64,000 bases of DNA from Mercurialis annua (GCF_937616625.2 NC_065577.1:22705501-22769500); one strand, 5' to 3'. Positions 1 through 11,700 are shown, numbered from the stretch's first letter. The notes: generated from the letters alone by a model not told the origin. Numbers and translations are program-made.

Positions 1-3000
1 ACTTGAGATGTGACATACTAATCTAACGTCACTAATCACGCACTCTTTGCATAATATATTCTAACCACGCTTAGGTAATCAGTATGACGCGACATACTCA
101 TCTAGCGTCACTTCTCACGCACAATTCGCGTAATATAACCAAACCATGATTATGTAATTGGAACGATGCGTTCAGACTTAAGACGCGATATACTAATCTA
201 GCATCACCTTTCACGCACGCTTTGCGTAATATAACCTAACCATGCTTAGGTAATTAGAACCACGCGTTAATGAGAATTGAGATGCGACATACTAATCTAG
301 AGACACTTTTCACGCACACTTTGCAAAATATAACCTAACCATGCTTAGGTAATCGGAACGATGCGTTTGAGAGACTTGTGATGCGACCTAAGCATGGTAA
401 TCGAACAACGTTAAAGAGACTTGAGATGCGCCATACTAATCTAGCGTCACTTTTTACGCACACTTTGCGTAATATAAATTAACCATGCTTAGGTAATCGG
501 AACGACGCGTTAAAGAGACTTAAAACTGGACATACTAATCTAGCGTCACTTTTCATGCACACTTTGTGTAATATAACCTAACCATGCTTAAGTAATCGGA
601 ACGACGCGTTAAAGAGACTTGAGACGCGACATACTAATCTGTTAATCCAACCTATCCATTTTAGGTAATCGGAACGACGCATTAGAGAGACTTGTGACGC
701 GACATAAGCATGGTAATCGAAACGACGTGTTAAAGATACTCGAGGCGCGCCATACTAATCTAGCGTCACTTTAACGCACACTTTGTGTAATATAAGTTAA
801 CCATGCTTAGGTAGTCAGAACGATGCGTTAAAGAGACTTGAGGGGTGACATAATAATCTAGCGTCACTTTGAACGCACACTTTGCATAACGTAACCATGC
901 TTAGGTAATCGGAACGACGCGTTAAAGAGACTTGGGACACGGCACACTAATATATTGATCCTTTTAACGCACACTTGCGTACTATAACCTAACCATGCTT
1001 AGGTAATCAGAACGACCCGTTAGAGAGACATTTACCCCAACATTAGCATGGTCATCGAAACGACGCGTTATAGAGACTTGAGACGCGACATACTAATCTA
1101 GCGTCACTTTTCACGCAAACTTTGCATAATATAACCTAACCATGCTTAGTTAATTGGAACGACGTGTTAAAGATACTTGAGACTAGACATACTAATATAT
1201 TATTACTTTTCACGCTCACTTTTCTTACTATAACCTAACCATGCTTAGGTAATCGGAACGACATGTTAGAGAGACTTGTGACGCGAGATAAGCATGGTAA
1301 TCGAATCGACGCATTAAAGAGATTTGAGACGCGACATACTAATCTATCGTCACTTTTCACGCACAGTTTGCGTAATATAACCTAACCATGCTTAGGTAAT
1401 CAGAACAACACGTTAAAGAGAATTGAGACGCAACATACTAATCTAGCGTCACCTTTCACGCACACTTTGTGTAATATAACCTAACCATGCTTAAGTAATC
1501 GTAACGATGCGTTAAAGAGACTTGAGACGCGACATACTAATCTGTTAATCCAACCTATCAATTTTAGGTAATCGGAACGACGCTTTAGAGAGACTTGTGA
1601 CGCGACATAAGTATGGTAATCAAAACGACGTGTTAAAGATACTCGAGCCGCGCCATACTAATCTAGCGTCACTTTAACGAACACTTTGTGTAATATAAGT
1701 TAACCATGCTTAGGTAGTCAGAACGATGCGTTAAAGAGACTTGAGGGGTGACATAATAATCTAGCGTCACTTTGAACGCACACTTTGCATAATATAACGT
1801 AACCATGCTTAGGTAACCGGAACGACGCGTTAAAGAGACTTGGGACACGGCACACTAATATATTGATCCTTTTAACGCACACTTGCATACTATAACCTAA
1901 CCATGCTTAGGTAATCAGAACGACTCGTTAGAGAGACTGTTACCCCAACATTAGCATGGTCATCGAAACGACGCGTTATAGAGACTTGAGACGCGACATA
2001 CTAATCTAGCGTCACTTTTCACGCAAACTTTGCGTAATATAACCTAACCATGCTTAGTTAATTGGAACGACGCGTTAAAGAGACTTGAGACTAGACATAC
2101 TAATATATTATTACTTTTCACGCTCACTTTTCTTACTATAACCTAACCATGCTTAGGTAATCGGAACGACATGTTAGAGAGACTTGTGACGCGAGATAAG
2201 CATGGTAATCGAATCGACGCATTAAAGAGATTTGAGACGCGACATACTAATCTATCGTCACTTTTCACGCACAGTTTGCGTAATATAACCTAACCATGCT
2301 TAGGTAATCAGAACAACACGTTAAAGAGAATTGAGACGCAACATACTAATCTAGCGTCACCTTTCACGCACACTTTGCGTAATATAACCTAACCATGCTT
2401 AGGTAATCGGAACGACGCGTCAAAGAGACTTGAGATACGACATAATAATCTATTGTTACTTTTCACGCGCACTTTGCGAACAATAACCTAACCATGCTTA
2501 TGGTAATCGGAATAATGAGTTAGAGAGACTTATGACGCGACATAAGCATGGTAATCGAAACGACGCGTTAAAGAGACTTGAGACGCGACATACTAATCTA
2601 GCATCACCTTTCATGCACTCTTTGCGTAATATAACCTAACCATGCTTAGGTAATCGGAACAACGCGTTAAAGAGAATTGAGATGCGACATACTAATCTAG
2701 CGCAACTTTTCACGCACACTTTGCGTAATATAACCTAACCATGCTTAGGTAATCGGAACTACACGTAAGAGAGACTTGTGACAAGACATAAGCATAATAA
2801 TCTAACAACGTTAAAGAGACTTGAGACGCGCCATACTAATCTAGCGTCACTTTTTACGCACACTTTGCGTAATATAACCTAACCGTGCTTAGGTAATCGG
2901 AACGACGTGTTTAAGAGACTTAAGATGCGACATACTAATCTACCGTCACTTTTCACGCAAACTTTGCGTAATATAACCTAACCATGCTTAAGTAATCGAA

Positions 3001-4656
3001 ACAACGCGTTAAAGAGAATTGAGACGCGACATACTAATCTAGCATCATGTTTTACGCACACTTTGCGTAAAATAACCTAACCATGCTTAGGTAATCGGAA
3101 CGACGCGTTAAATAGATTTGATACGCGACATAGTAATCTATTGTCACTTTTCACGCACACTTTCCGTAATATAACCTAACCATGTTTAGGTAATCGGAAA
3201 GACGCGTTAAAGAAAATTGAGATGCGACATACTAATCTATTGTTACTTTTCACGCACATTTTGCGTACTATAATTTAACAATGCTTAGGTAATTGGAACG
3301 ATGCGTTAGAGAGACTTGTGACGCGGCATACAAATCTATTGTCATTTTTTATGCAAACTTTGCATATTATAACCTAACACCACTTAGGTAATCGGAACGA
3401 CGCATGAAAGAGCCTTGAGACGCGACATATTATTCTAGCGTCAATTTTCACGCACACCTTGCATAATATAAGACTTGAGACGCGACATACCAATCTATTG
3501 TCATTTTTCACGGACACTTTGCGTAATATAACATAACCATGTTAGGTAATTGGAACAACGCGTTAGAAAGACTTGTTACTCGACATAAGCATGGTAATCG
3601 AAACGACGCGTTAAAGAGACTTGAGACGCGCAATTTTAATCTAGCGTTACTATTTTTACGCACACTTTGCGTAATATAACATAACCATTCTTAGGAAATC
3701 GGAATGGAGCGTTAGAGAGACTTAAGACGCGACATACTAATCTAGTGTCATTTTTCACGCACACTTTGCATAATATAACCTAACCATGCTTAGGAAATCG
3801 GAACGACGCATTAGTGGGACTTGAGACATGACATACTAATCTATCATCACTTTTCACGCACACTTCGCGTAATATAACCTAACCATACTTAGGTAATCGG
3901 AACGACGCGTTAAAGAGAATTATGACGCGAGATAAGCATGTTAATCGAAATGACGCGTTAAAGAGGCTTGTGACGAAACATATTAATCTAGTGTCACTTT
4001 TTATGCACACTTTGCGTAATATAACCTAACCATCCTTAGGTAATCGGAACGATGCATTAAAGAGACTTGAGACGCAACATACTAATCTAGCGTCACCTTT
4101 TACGTACACTTTGCATAATATAACCTAAGCATGCTTAGGTAATCGGAACGACACATGAAAGAGACTTGAGACGCGACATACTAATCTAGCGTCACTTTTC
4201 ACGCCAACTTTGCATAATATAACCTAACCATGCTTAGGTCATCGGAATGAAGCATTAAAGTGCCTTGAGACGCGACATACTAGTGTGACTTTTTACGTAC
4301 ACTTTGCGTAATATAACCTAACCATGCTTAGTTTATCGGAACGACGCCTTAAAGAGACTTGAAACTAGACATACTAATATAGCGTCACTTTTCACGCACA
4401 CTTTGCGTAATATGATGTAACCATGCTCAGGCAATCGGAACGACGCGTTAAAGAGACTTGAGACACGACATACTAATCTATTGATCCTTTTCACGCACAC
4501 TTTGCATATTGTAACCTAACCATTCTTAGGTAATCGCAACGGCGCGTTAGAGAAACTTTTGACGCGACATAAACATGATAATCAAAACGATGCGTTACAG
4601 AGACTTGAGAAGCGGCATACTAATCTAGCGTCACTTTTCACGCAAACTTTGCGTAT
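1..4656 (+). repeat. 99-bp satellite array, block 1 (orientation A)
   Basis: This is a continuous tandem array of an AT-rich monomer of 99 bp. The period was measured between successive conserved words such as gagacttgag and taacctaacc. Each monomer holds, in order, the conserved words ccatgcttaggtaatcgg, aacgacgcgttaaagagac, gacatactaatctagcgtc and cacgcacactttgcgtaat. Monomers differ by scattered substitutions and small indels, many of them C to T or G to A at CpG. Shorter 48-bp units (word cataagcatggtaatcg) are inserted between full monomers, for example near 690-740, 1285, 2190, 2540 and 3585. The array ends after a partial monomer near 4656. I do not recognise the family from memory. 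No gene is present. Confidence 0.95.
560..2380 (+). repeat. Higher-order tandem duplication, about 903-908 bp, two copies
   Basis: Diagnostic monomer variants recur at a fixed offset. The variant gttaatccaacctatc occurs at 641 and 1544. The variant cttgggacacggcacac occurs at 931 and 1839. The word gactagacat occurs at 1181 and 2089, and cacagtttgcg at 1362 and 2270. The offset is 903 bp at first and 908 bp after a 5-bp indel near 890 / 1795. The block holds about nine monomers plus short units, so it is a second-level repeat rather than chance monomer similarity. Confidence 0.85.
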
Positions 4657-4955
4657 TTAGAGATACGACGATAAACCTTAACAGATGCATGTATGACTAG
4701 CCAGGATCACAACCTCACCATGGGCATTTTATCAACCGGCATTGTCGTCTTAGTATTTGTTAAGATTTATTGCATTACTATTTTTATGACACAAGGTTTT
4801 GATTCACAGGATCCTCAGGAGAGCATACCCTTATGTCATTTCTGGCTGAATATGAAGAGAAACAAACATATATAATCCCTTACTTATAGAAAATTGGAGA
4901 AGAGACATGTCTAGAAACATTGAAGCGTAAAATATTACAAAGGTTGTGTGTCCCA
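4657..4955. other. Non-satellite spacer, no recognised gene
   Basis: This unique-looking stretch joins the end of satellite block 1 to the pararetrovirus fragment. A 60-codon + strand frame at 4693-4875 has no recognisable domain and I do not support it. By position the segment could be leader or promoter-side sequence of the pararetrovirus, because it lies downstream of the TATA-like site on the - strand. Nothing in it confirms this. Confidence 0.5.
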
Positions 4956-4998
4956 CTTTCTTCCTACCAAGACTCTATTTATAGAGGTAGGAAGAAAG
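4956..4998 (-). promoter_or_regulatory. TATA-like box inside a 13-bp perfect inverted repeat
   Basis: The arms ctttcttcctacc (4956-4968) and ggtaggaagaaag (4986-4998) are perfect reverse complements separated by 17 bp. The loop contains TATAAATA on the - strand (4976-4983). The pararetrovirus RT-like reading runs into one arm. It could be a pararetrovirus promoter core or a fold-back made at a rearrangement breakpoint. The sequence alone cannot decide. Confidence 0.4.
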
Positions 4999-5910
4999 CT
5001 TGCCTAGGATTAACATCTTCATTTTGTTTGAAAGGTAATGAAATGAAGAAATTAGGATTTTATCCAAAGAGGGTTGGGACATTTAGAGAGAAACTCTGTG
5101 TGGGAATTGGCAGAACATAGACTTTTTAGAGTTTCTTGGATATCAGAAAAGAATGGAACAACAGAGGGCTGAATTGTGAAAAAAGATGATACCTCTGTAT
5201 AAGGTTGAAAATACTTTTTGTATTTGATCCAATTCGATAAAAGTTGCAGTCCACTGATACCCCCAGAAAATGTCAAATCCAAGGACTATGTCTTTGTTTA
5301 GAAGAGAAGAACCAAGAACTTGAGTCCATATGTGACAACTAGGGAAGAACTAGACTTTGATTAGATTCTTCGTTTTCCAGTTTGTATAGAAAATCTTTCC
5401 ATCCGCCCTGAAGTATTCTTTATGGGATACCCAATATTGCGGTGGGAGCACATCAGGATTGATAATCATCTTACGAGCACCAGTATCCATGAAAGCTATG
5501 GCCTTGATAGGTAGTGCAAACTTTTCTGGATATATCTGTACGATAAAATGTGGAACATGTTGGGAAAAAATAGCATAAATATTGTTAGCTGGATGGTGGA
5601 AGGAGAATTGAAGATCATCATCTGAAGGATCATCGTCACATCTGCTGATAGCAAAGAAACTATGTGGATCAGGCTCATCTTCTTCATAAAATAAGGATTC
5701 AATATCAGCATCATCGATATCAACTGAAGTCATTTGTTGGATAAGTTTGGAAGATTTTTTTTGCTTTGGTAGGACAACGTTTTGCAAAGTGACCTTCTTT
5801 TCCACACAGGAAGCACTTATTTGATTTTTTCCTTCCTCAAAACTTCTTCTTAAAATAGCGCCATCTATGAGAAGATCATTTATGGAACCTTTTCTATCCT
5901 TTCATCTTGA
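4999..5910 (-). pseudogene. Endogenous caulimovirid (pararetrovirus) polyprotein fragment, broken
   Basis: Read on the - strand, three parts follow the order of a caulimovirid polyprotein. First is a basic tract followed by a CCHC knuckle (C-X2-C-X4-H-X4-C) at 5774-5815, as at the coat-protein C-terminus. Next is an acidic linker and aspartic protease in the 151-codon frame 5350-5805, with active-site Asp-Thr-Gly at residues 107-109 and a following NPDVLP-type segment. Last is an RT N-terminal segment around 5000-5282 containing PFKQNED and NP. The copy is dead. There is an in-frame stop at 5837-5839 just upstream of the knuckle, a frame change between knuckle and protease (an 8-T run at 5755-5762 is the likely site), further frame changes before the RT segment, and no RT catalytic core. 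The genus cannot be assigned; a petuvirus- or florendovirus-like source is a guess. Confidence 0.72.
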
Positions 5911-5916
5911 AGGAAT

Positions 5917-6287
5917 CAGTGTTTTAAAAACGGGACCGGACCGGCCGGTTGAACCGGTTGAACCGTCAACCGGAGGTCTGGCCGGTTAAATTCTGTCTAA
6001 AAAACGGATTTCCGGTTGAACCGTTTTAAACCGAAAAAAACCGGAAAACCGGACAATTATTAAATTGATTAAACTGGAAAAACCGGCTGGTTATCTTACT
6101 TCCTCCCCTGTCGCAGTAAGTCTTGCATGTACTAATTTAATGGTGGTCTCAAGTCTCAACAACTCAGCTTTTTCTTTTATCTAAAACAAATTTATTATTT
6201 AGTTGTATCTCATGTAAATATTTTTTTGTGTTTTTAAGAAATATCACCAAATTTTTATATATTAATATAAAAAAGGAAAACATATCT
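5917..6287. mobile_element. hAT-like non-autonomous element end (ACCGG-rich), probably partial
   Basis: The segment opens with cagtgttttaaaaacgggac and continues with many overlapping copies of ccggtt and aaccgg to about 6090, followed by AT-rich sequence up to the satellite at 6288. A CAGTG start followed by a run of AAAACCGG/GGTTGAACCGG words is, as I remember it, common in plant hAT-type MITEs. I see no matching second terminus or target duplication, so this is either one end of an element or a decayed copy. No coding potential. Confidence 0.4.
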
Positions 6288-7496
6288 AGCATGGTTAGGT
6301 TATATTACGCAATGTGTGCGTGAAAAGTGACGCTAGATTAGTATGTCCAGTTTCAAGTCTCTTTAACGTGTCGTTCCGATTACCTAAGCACGGTTAGCTT
6401 ATATTACGCAAAGTGCGCGTAAAAAGGTCACGCTAGTATGTCGCGTCTCATGGCTCTTTAATGCGTCGTTCCGATTACCTAAGCATGGTTAGGTTACATT
6501 ATGCAAAGTTGGCGTGAAAAGTGACGCTAGATTAGTATGTCGCGTCTCAAGTCTCTTTAATACGTCGTTCCGATTACCTAAGCATGATTAGGTTATATTA
6601 TGCAAAGTGTGTGTAACAAGTGACACTAGATTAGTATGTCGCATCTCAAGTCTCTTTAATGCGTCGTTCCGATTACCTAAGCATGGTTAGGTTATATTAC
6701 GCAAAGTGTGCGTAAAAAGTGACGCTGGAATAATATGTTTCGTCTCAAGTCTCTTTAACGCGTCGTTTCGATTGCTTATGCATGGTTAGGTTATTTTACG
6801 CAAAGTGTGCGTAAAACGTGATGCTAGATTAGTATGTCGCGCAAAGTTTAGGCGAAAAGTGACGCTAGATTAGTATGTCGCGTCTTAAGTCTCTTAAACG
6901 CGTCGTTCCGATTACCTAAGAATTGTTAGATTATATTACGCAAAGTGTGCGTAATAAGTGACGCTAGATTAGTATGGCGCGTCTCAAGTCTCTCTAACGT
7001 TGTTTGATTACCATTCTTATGTCGCGTCACAAGTCTCTCTAACGCTTCGTTCCGATTACCTAAGCATACTTAGGTAATATTACGCAAAGTGTGCGTAAAA
7101 AGTGACGCTAGATTAGTATGTCAAGTTTCAAGTCTCTTTAACGTGTCGTTACGATTACCTAAACATGGTAAGGTTATATTACGCAAAGTGTGCGTAAAAG
7201 GTCACGCTAGAATGTCGCGTCTCAAGGCTCTTCAATGCGTTGTTCCGATTACCTAAGTATGGTTAGGTTATTTTAGGCAAGTTGTCGTGAAAAGTGTGTC
7301 ACAAGTCTCTTTAACGTGTCGTTTCGATTACCTTACTTATGTCACGTCACAAGTCTCTCTAACGCGTCGTTCTCATTACCTAAGCATGGTTAGGTTATAT
7401 TACGCAAAGCGTGTGTGAAAAGTAACAATAGGTTAGTATGTCGCTTCTCAAGTCTCTTTAATGCGTCGTTCCGATTACCTAAAAATGGTTAGGTTA
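6288..7496 (-). repeat. 99-bp satellite array, block 2a (reversed orientation)
   Basis: This is the same monomer as block 1 but inverted: the + strand now reads ttccgattacctaagcatgg, ttaggttatattacgcaaag and gacgctagattagtatgtcg. The 99-bp spacing is seen, for instance, between the gcgtcgtt words at 6661 and 6760. A shortened monomer near 6830-6850 and 48-bp units (for example near 7010-7040) are present. The array is interrupted at 7497 by a MITE. Confidence 0.95.
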
Positions 7497-7861
7497 AAGG
7501 GTTCCATAAAAAATCATGACCTTTACACGAAATTTCATTTTAATCTCGACTTTAAAAAGTTGGCATTTAAAGACACGACCTTTAATTTTGTTTCAAATGT
7601 ATCGATAAAGTAAAATTCAGTTTATTTTTTTTAACTTAAATTTACTAATCCTACATACTCTAACTGAGATAATAATATTTAGTGTCTATTTATAATTTGG
7701 TCTTTCATTAATGGTTTAGTAGAGAATTTAGTCAACAAAAACACACTGAAATGATATATTTGAAAAACAATGAAAGGTCATGGTTTTATATGGAAACTTT
7801 TATAGGTCGTGATTAAAATGAAATTTTATATACAGATTGCGACTTATTATGGAATTGGCCC
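7497..7861. mobile_element. 365-bp MITE with long imperfect terminal inverted repeats
   Basis: This AT-rich insertion splits a satellite monomer. The satellite word taggtta flanks it on both sides (7490-7496 and 7862-7868), giving an apparent 7-bp target duplication. The left end (ttccataaaaaatcatgacc followed by gaaatttcattttaatctcg) and the reverse complement of the right end (ttccataataagtcgc followed by aaatttcattttaatcacg) pair over roughly 50 bp with mismatches. There is no coding capacity. Long inverted termini suggest a Mutator-type or other MITE; the superfamily is not certain because a Mutator duplication is normally 9 bp. Confidence 0.7.
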
Positions 7862-8064
7862 TAGGTTATTACACAAAGAGTGTGTGAAAAGTGACGCTAG
7901 ATTAGTATGTCGCTTCTCAAGTCTCTTTAACGCGTCGTTCCGATTACATAAGTATGATTAGGTTATATTACGCAAGGTGGGCGTGAAAAGTTATGCTAGA
8001 TTAGTATGTCGTGGCTAAAGGCTCTTTAATGTGTCGTTCCAATTACATAAACATGGTTAGGTTA
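7862..8064 (-). repeat. 99-bp satellite, block 2b (reversed)
   Basis: About two reversed monomers between the MITE and the next insertion, with typical words gacgctagattagtatgtcg and ggttaggttat. The first monomer is the one split by the MITE. Confidence 0.9.
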
Positions 8065-8712
8065 TTGATAACGTTGTACATTTAGTAGGGGCGAAGCAAC
8101 CTCGCCAAGAACGACCATCGCTAAGTCAAGCATTTTACCAACTGGTGTCGGCATCCGACCATCTCCTAGATCATAGACCACGCGACCTGGGGGGTCACCG
8201 GATCGATGAACATTCGAGCATCATCCGAGACGCGTGCTTTTGGCAAGGTCGGATCGAAGATCCTGCCCGAGCTTCCTGACTGAAGACAGGAAAGCCCGGC
8301 GTAGAAAACCCAAGTTTCGAGATACACTCAAGCTCTAGACCTAGAGGCATGGGAGTTCAGTTCAGACAGTCAGAGCTCTAAGCTTTATTCGAGCTCCGAG
8401 ATCTAGCTAACGAGCACACTCACGTGTACCAGATTTGGGGACCACAGAAGATCCTCTAACAGGTGCGTGAGGAATGTTCCCTCCACCTGACACACCTAAC
8501 AAACTGTGCCCCATACGGGGGATATTCTCCATGTAGGCATAACTGATTTCAGGGACCACACGAAGGACAGCCTGCCAGCAAGGCAACGTTTGCTCCTTAA
8601 CCCTAACTATATAAAGGGGTTTAAGAGCAAACCCTAGGTAATTCTTTTCTACTCTCTAAAAACCTTTCTTTTCTTTTCTTATTCATTCATAGCCTCGTCG
8701 AAAAGGGACAAT
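8065..8712 (+). mobile_element. LTR-like insertion fragment (solo or truncated LTR)
   Basis: A GC-richer, non-satellite segment of about 650 bp is bounded on both sides by satellite atggttaggttat. It contains a TATA box (tatataaagg, 8608-8617) about 100 bp from the right end, followed by an AT-rich leader, the layout of an LTR U3/R/U5. There is no ORF. The left end starts tgataacg; I could not find a clear 5-bp target duplication or a TG...CA pair, so the ends are approximate. It may be a truncated LTR of a gypsy element. Confidence 0.5.
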
Positions 8713-11700
8713 AGTATGGTTAGGTTATATTACGCAGAGTGTGCGTGGAAAGTGACGCTAGATTAGTGTGTCGTATCTCAAGTCCCTTTAACGCGTCGTT
8801 CCGATTATCTAAGCATGATTAGGTAGTATGCGTGAAAAGTCACGCTAGATTAGTATGTCCCGTCTCAAGTCTCATTAACTCATCGTTACGATTACCTAAG
8901 CATGGTTTAATTATATTACGCATAGTGTGCGTGAAAAGTGACGCTAGATTAGTATGTCGCATCTCAAGTCTCTTTAACTCGTCGTTCCGATTACCTAAGC
9001 ATGGTTAGGTTACACTATGCGAAGTCTGTGTAAAACGTGACGCTAGATTAGTATGGCGCGTCTCAAGTCTCTTTAACGAGTCATTTTGATTACCATGCTT
9101 ATGTCGCGTCACAAATCTCTTTAACTAGTGTTCCGATTACCTAAGCATGGTTACGTTATATTACGCAAAGCGTGCGTGAAAAGTGACGCTAGATTAGTAT
9201 GTCGTGTCACAAGTCTCTGTAACGCGTCGTTCCTATTACCTAAGCATCATATTAGGCTATATTACGCAAAGTGTGCTTGAAAAGTGACGCTAAATTAGTA
9301 TGTCGTGTCTCAAGTCTCTTTATTGTGTCGTTCCGATTACCTAAGCATGGTTAGGTTATATTACGCAAAGTCTGCATAAAACGTGACGCTAGATTAGTAT
9401 GGCGTTCCTCAAGTCTCTTTAACGCGTCGTTTTGATTACCATGCTTATGTCGCGTCTCCAGTCTCTGTAATGCGTTGTTCCGATTACGTAAGCATGGTTT
9501 GGTTATATCACGCAAAGTGTGCGTGAAAAGTGACGCTTGATTAGTATGTCGTGTCTAAAGTCTCTTTAATGCGTCGTTCCGATTACCTAAGAATGGTTAG
9601 GTTATATTACACAAAGTGTGCGTGAAAAGTGACAATAGTAGTATGTCGCATCTCAAGTCTCGTTAACGCGTCGTTCTAATTACCAAAGCATGGTTATGTT
9701 ATATTACGCCAAGTACACGTTAAAAGTATCGCTAGATTAGTATGTTTCTTCACAAGTCTCTTTAACGCGTTGTTACGATTACCTAAGCATGCTTAAGTTA
9801 TATTACGCAGTGTGCGTAGAAAGTGACGCTAGATTAGTGTGGTGCGTCTCAAGTCTTTTTAACGCATCGTTTCACTTTACAAGTCTCTCTAACACATCGT
9901 TCCGATTTCCTAAGCATGGTTAGGTTATATTACACATAGTTTGCGTGAAAAGTGATAATAGATTAGTATGTCGCGTCGCAAGTCTCTTGAACATGTCGTT
10001 CCGATTACCTAAGCATGGTGAGTTTATCTTTCGCAAAGTGTGCGTGAAAAGTGACGCTAGATTAGTATGTCGCGTCTGAAGTCTCTTTAACACATTGTTT
10101 CGATTACCATGCTTATGTCGCGTCACAACTCTCTCTAACGCGTTGTTCCGATTACCTAAGCATGGTTGGGTTATAATACGCAAAGTGTGCGTGAAAAATG
10201 ACAATAAATTTGTATGTCGCGTCTCAATTCTATTTAACGCATCGTTTCGATTACACTTATGCTTAGGTTTTATTACGCAAAGAGTGCGTGAAAAATGACG
10301 ATATATTAGTATGTCCCGTCTCAATTTTCTTTATCGCGTCGTTCCGATTACCACTGAAAGGTTAGGTTATATTACGCAAAGTGTGCGAGAAAAGTAACGC
10401 TAGATTAGTATGTCGTGTATCAAGTCTCTTTAACGCGTCGTCCGATTACCTAAAGCATGGTTAGGTTATATTACGCAATGTGTGCGTGAAAACTGTTTCT
10501 AGGTTAGTACGTTGTGTCTTAAGTCTCCTTAAAGCATCGTTTCAATTACCTATCATGGTTAGGTTGTATTACGCAAAGTGTGCGTGAAACATGACGGCCA
10601 GATTAGTACGCCGCGTCTCAAGTATCTTTAGCGCGTCGTTCCGATTACCTAAGCATGGCCAAGTTATATTACGCAAAGCGTGCATAAAAAGTGACGCTAG
10701 AAGTATGGCGCGTTTCATCGCGTCTTAAGTGTCTCTAACGCGTCGTTCTGATTACCTAAGCATGGTTTGGTTATATTACGCAAAGTGTGCGTGAAAACTG
10801 CCAACCAATTAGCATTTCACGTCTCAAGTCTCTTTAAGGCGTCGTTCTGATTACCTAAGCATTTTTTTGTTATATTATGCAAAGTGTGCGTGAAAAGTGA
10901 CAATCAATTAGTATTTCGTGTCTCGGGTCTATTTAACGCGTCGTTCCGATTACCTATGCATGGTTATGTTAGTGCGCGTTAAAAGTGTTGCTAGATTAGT
11001 ATGTCACGTCACAAATCTCTTTAACGCGTTATTGCGATTATGTAAGCATGGTTAGGTTATATTACGCTAAGAGTGCGTAAAAAATGACGTCAGATTAGTA
11101 TGGCACGTCTCAAGTCTCTTTAACGCATCGTTTGATTACCATGCTTATGTCACTTTACAAGTCTCTCAAACACGACGTTCCAATTACCTAAGCATTTGTA
11201 GGTTGTATTACGCAAATTGTGTGTGAAAAGTGACAATTGAATAGTATGTCGCGTCTCAAGTAACTTTAACGCATCGTTCCGATTACCTATGCATGGGTAG
11301 GTTATTTTACGCAAATTTTGCGTGAAAATTGACGCTAGATTAGTATGTCGCGTCTCAAGTCTCTTTAACGCGTCGTTCTGATTACCTATACATGGTTAGG
11401 TTAATATTACGCAATGTGTGCGTGAAAATTGTCACTAGGTTAGTATGTCGCGTCTCAAGTCACTTTAACGCGTCGTTCTGATTACCTAAGCATGGTTAGG
11501 TCACACTACGCAAAGTGTGCGTGAAACATTACGCTAGATTAGTATGTCGTGTCTCATGTCTCTTTAACGCGTCGTTATGATTACTTAAGCATGGTTAGGT
11601 TACATTACGCAAAGAGTGCGTAAAAAGTAACACTGGATTAGTATGGCGTGTTTCAAGCCTCTTGGACGCGTCGTTTCGATTACCATGCATATGTCGCGTC

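Noticed and set aside
1..4656. CRISPR-like array
   Set aside because: The units are directly adjacent with no unique spacers, the period is 99 bp, and the context is a plant genome. It is satellite DNA.
4693..4875. 60-codon + strand frame beside the pararetrovirus relic
   Set aside because: Short, hydrophobic, no recognised domain and on the opposite strand to the relic; chance is sufficient.
9920..10324. 134-codon frame on the - strand, and similar frames across the satellite
   Set aside because: It is a 33-residue periodic translation of the satellite; the same strings appear wherever the array lies in that orientation.
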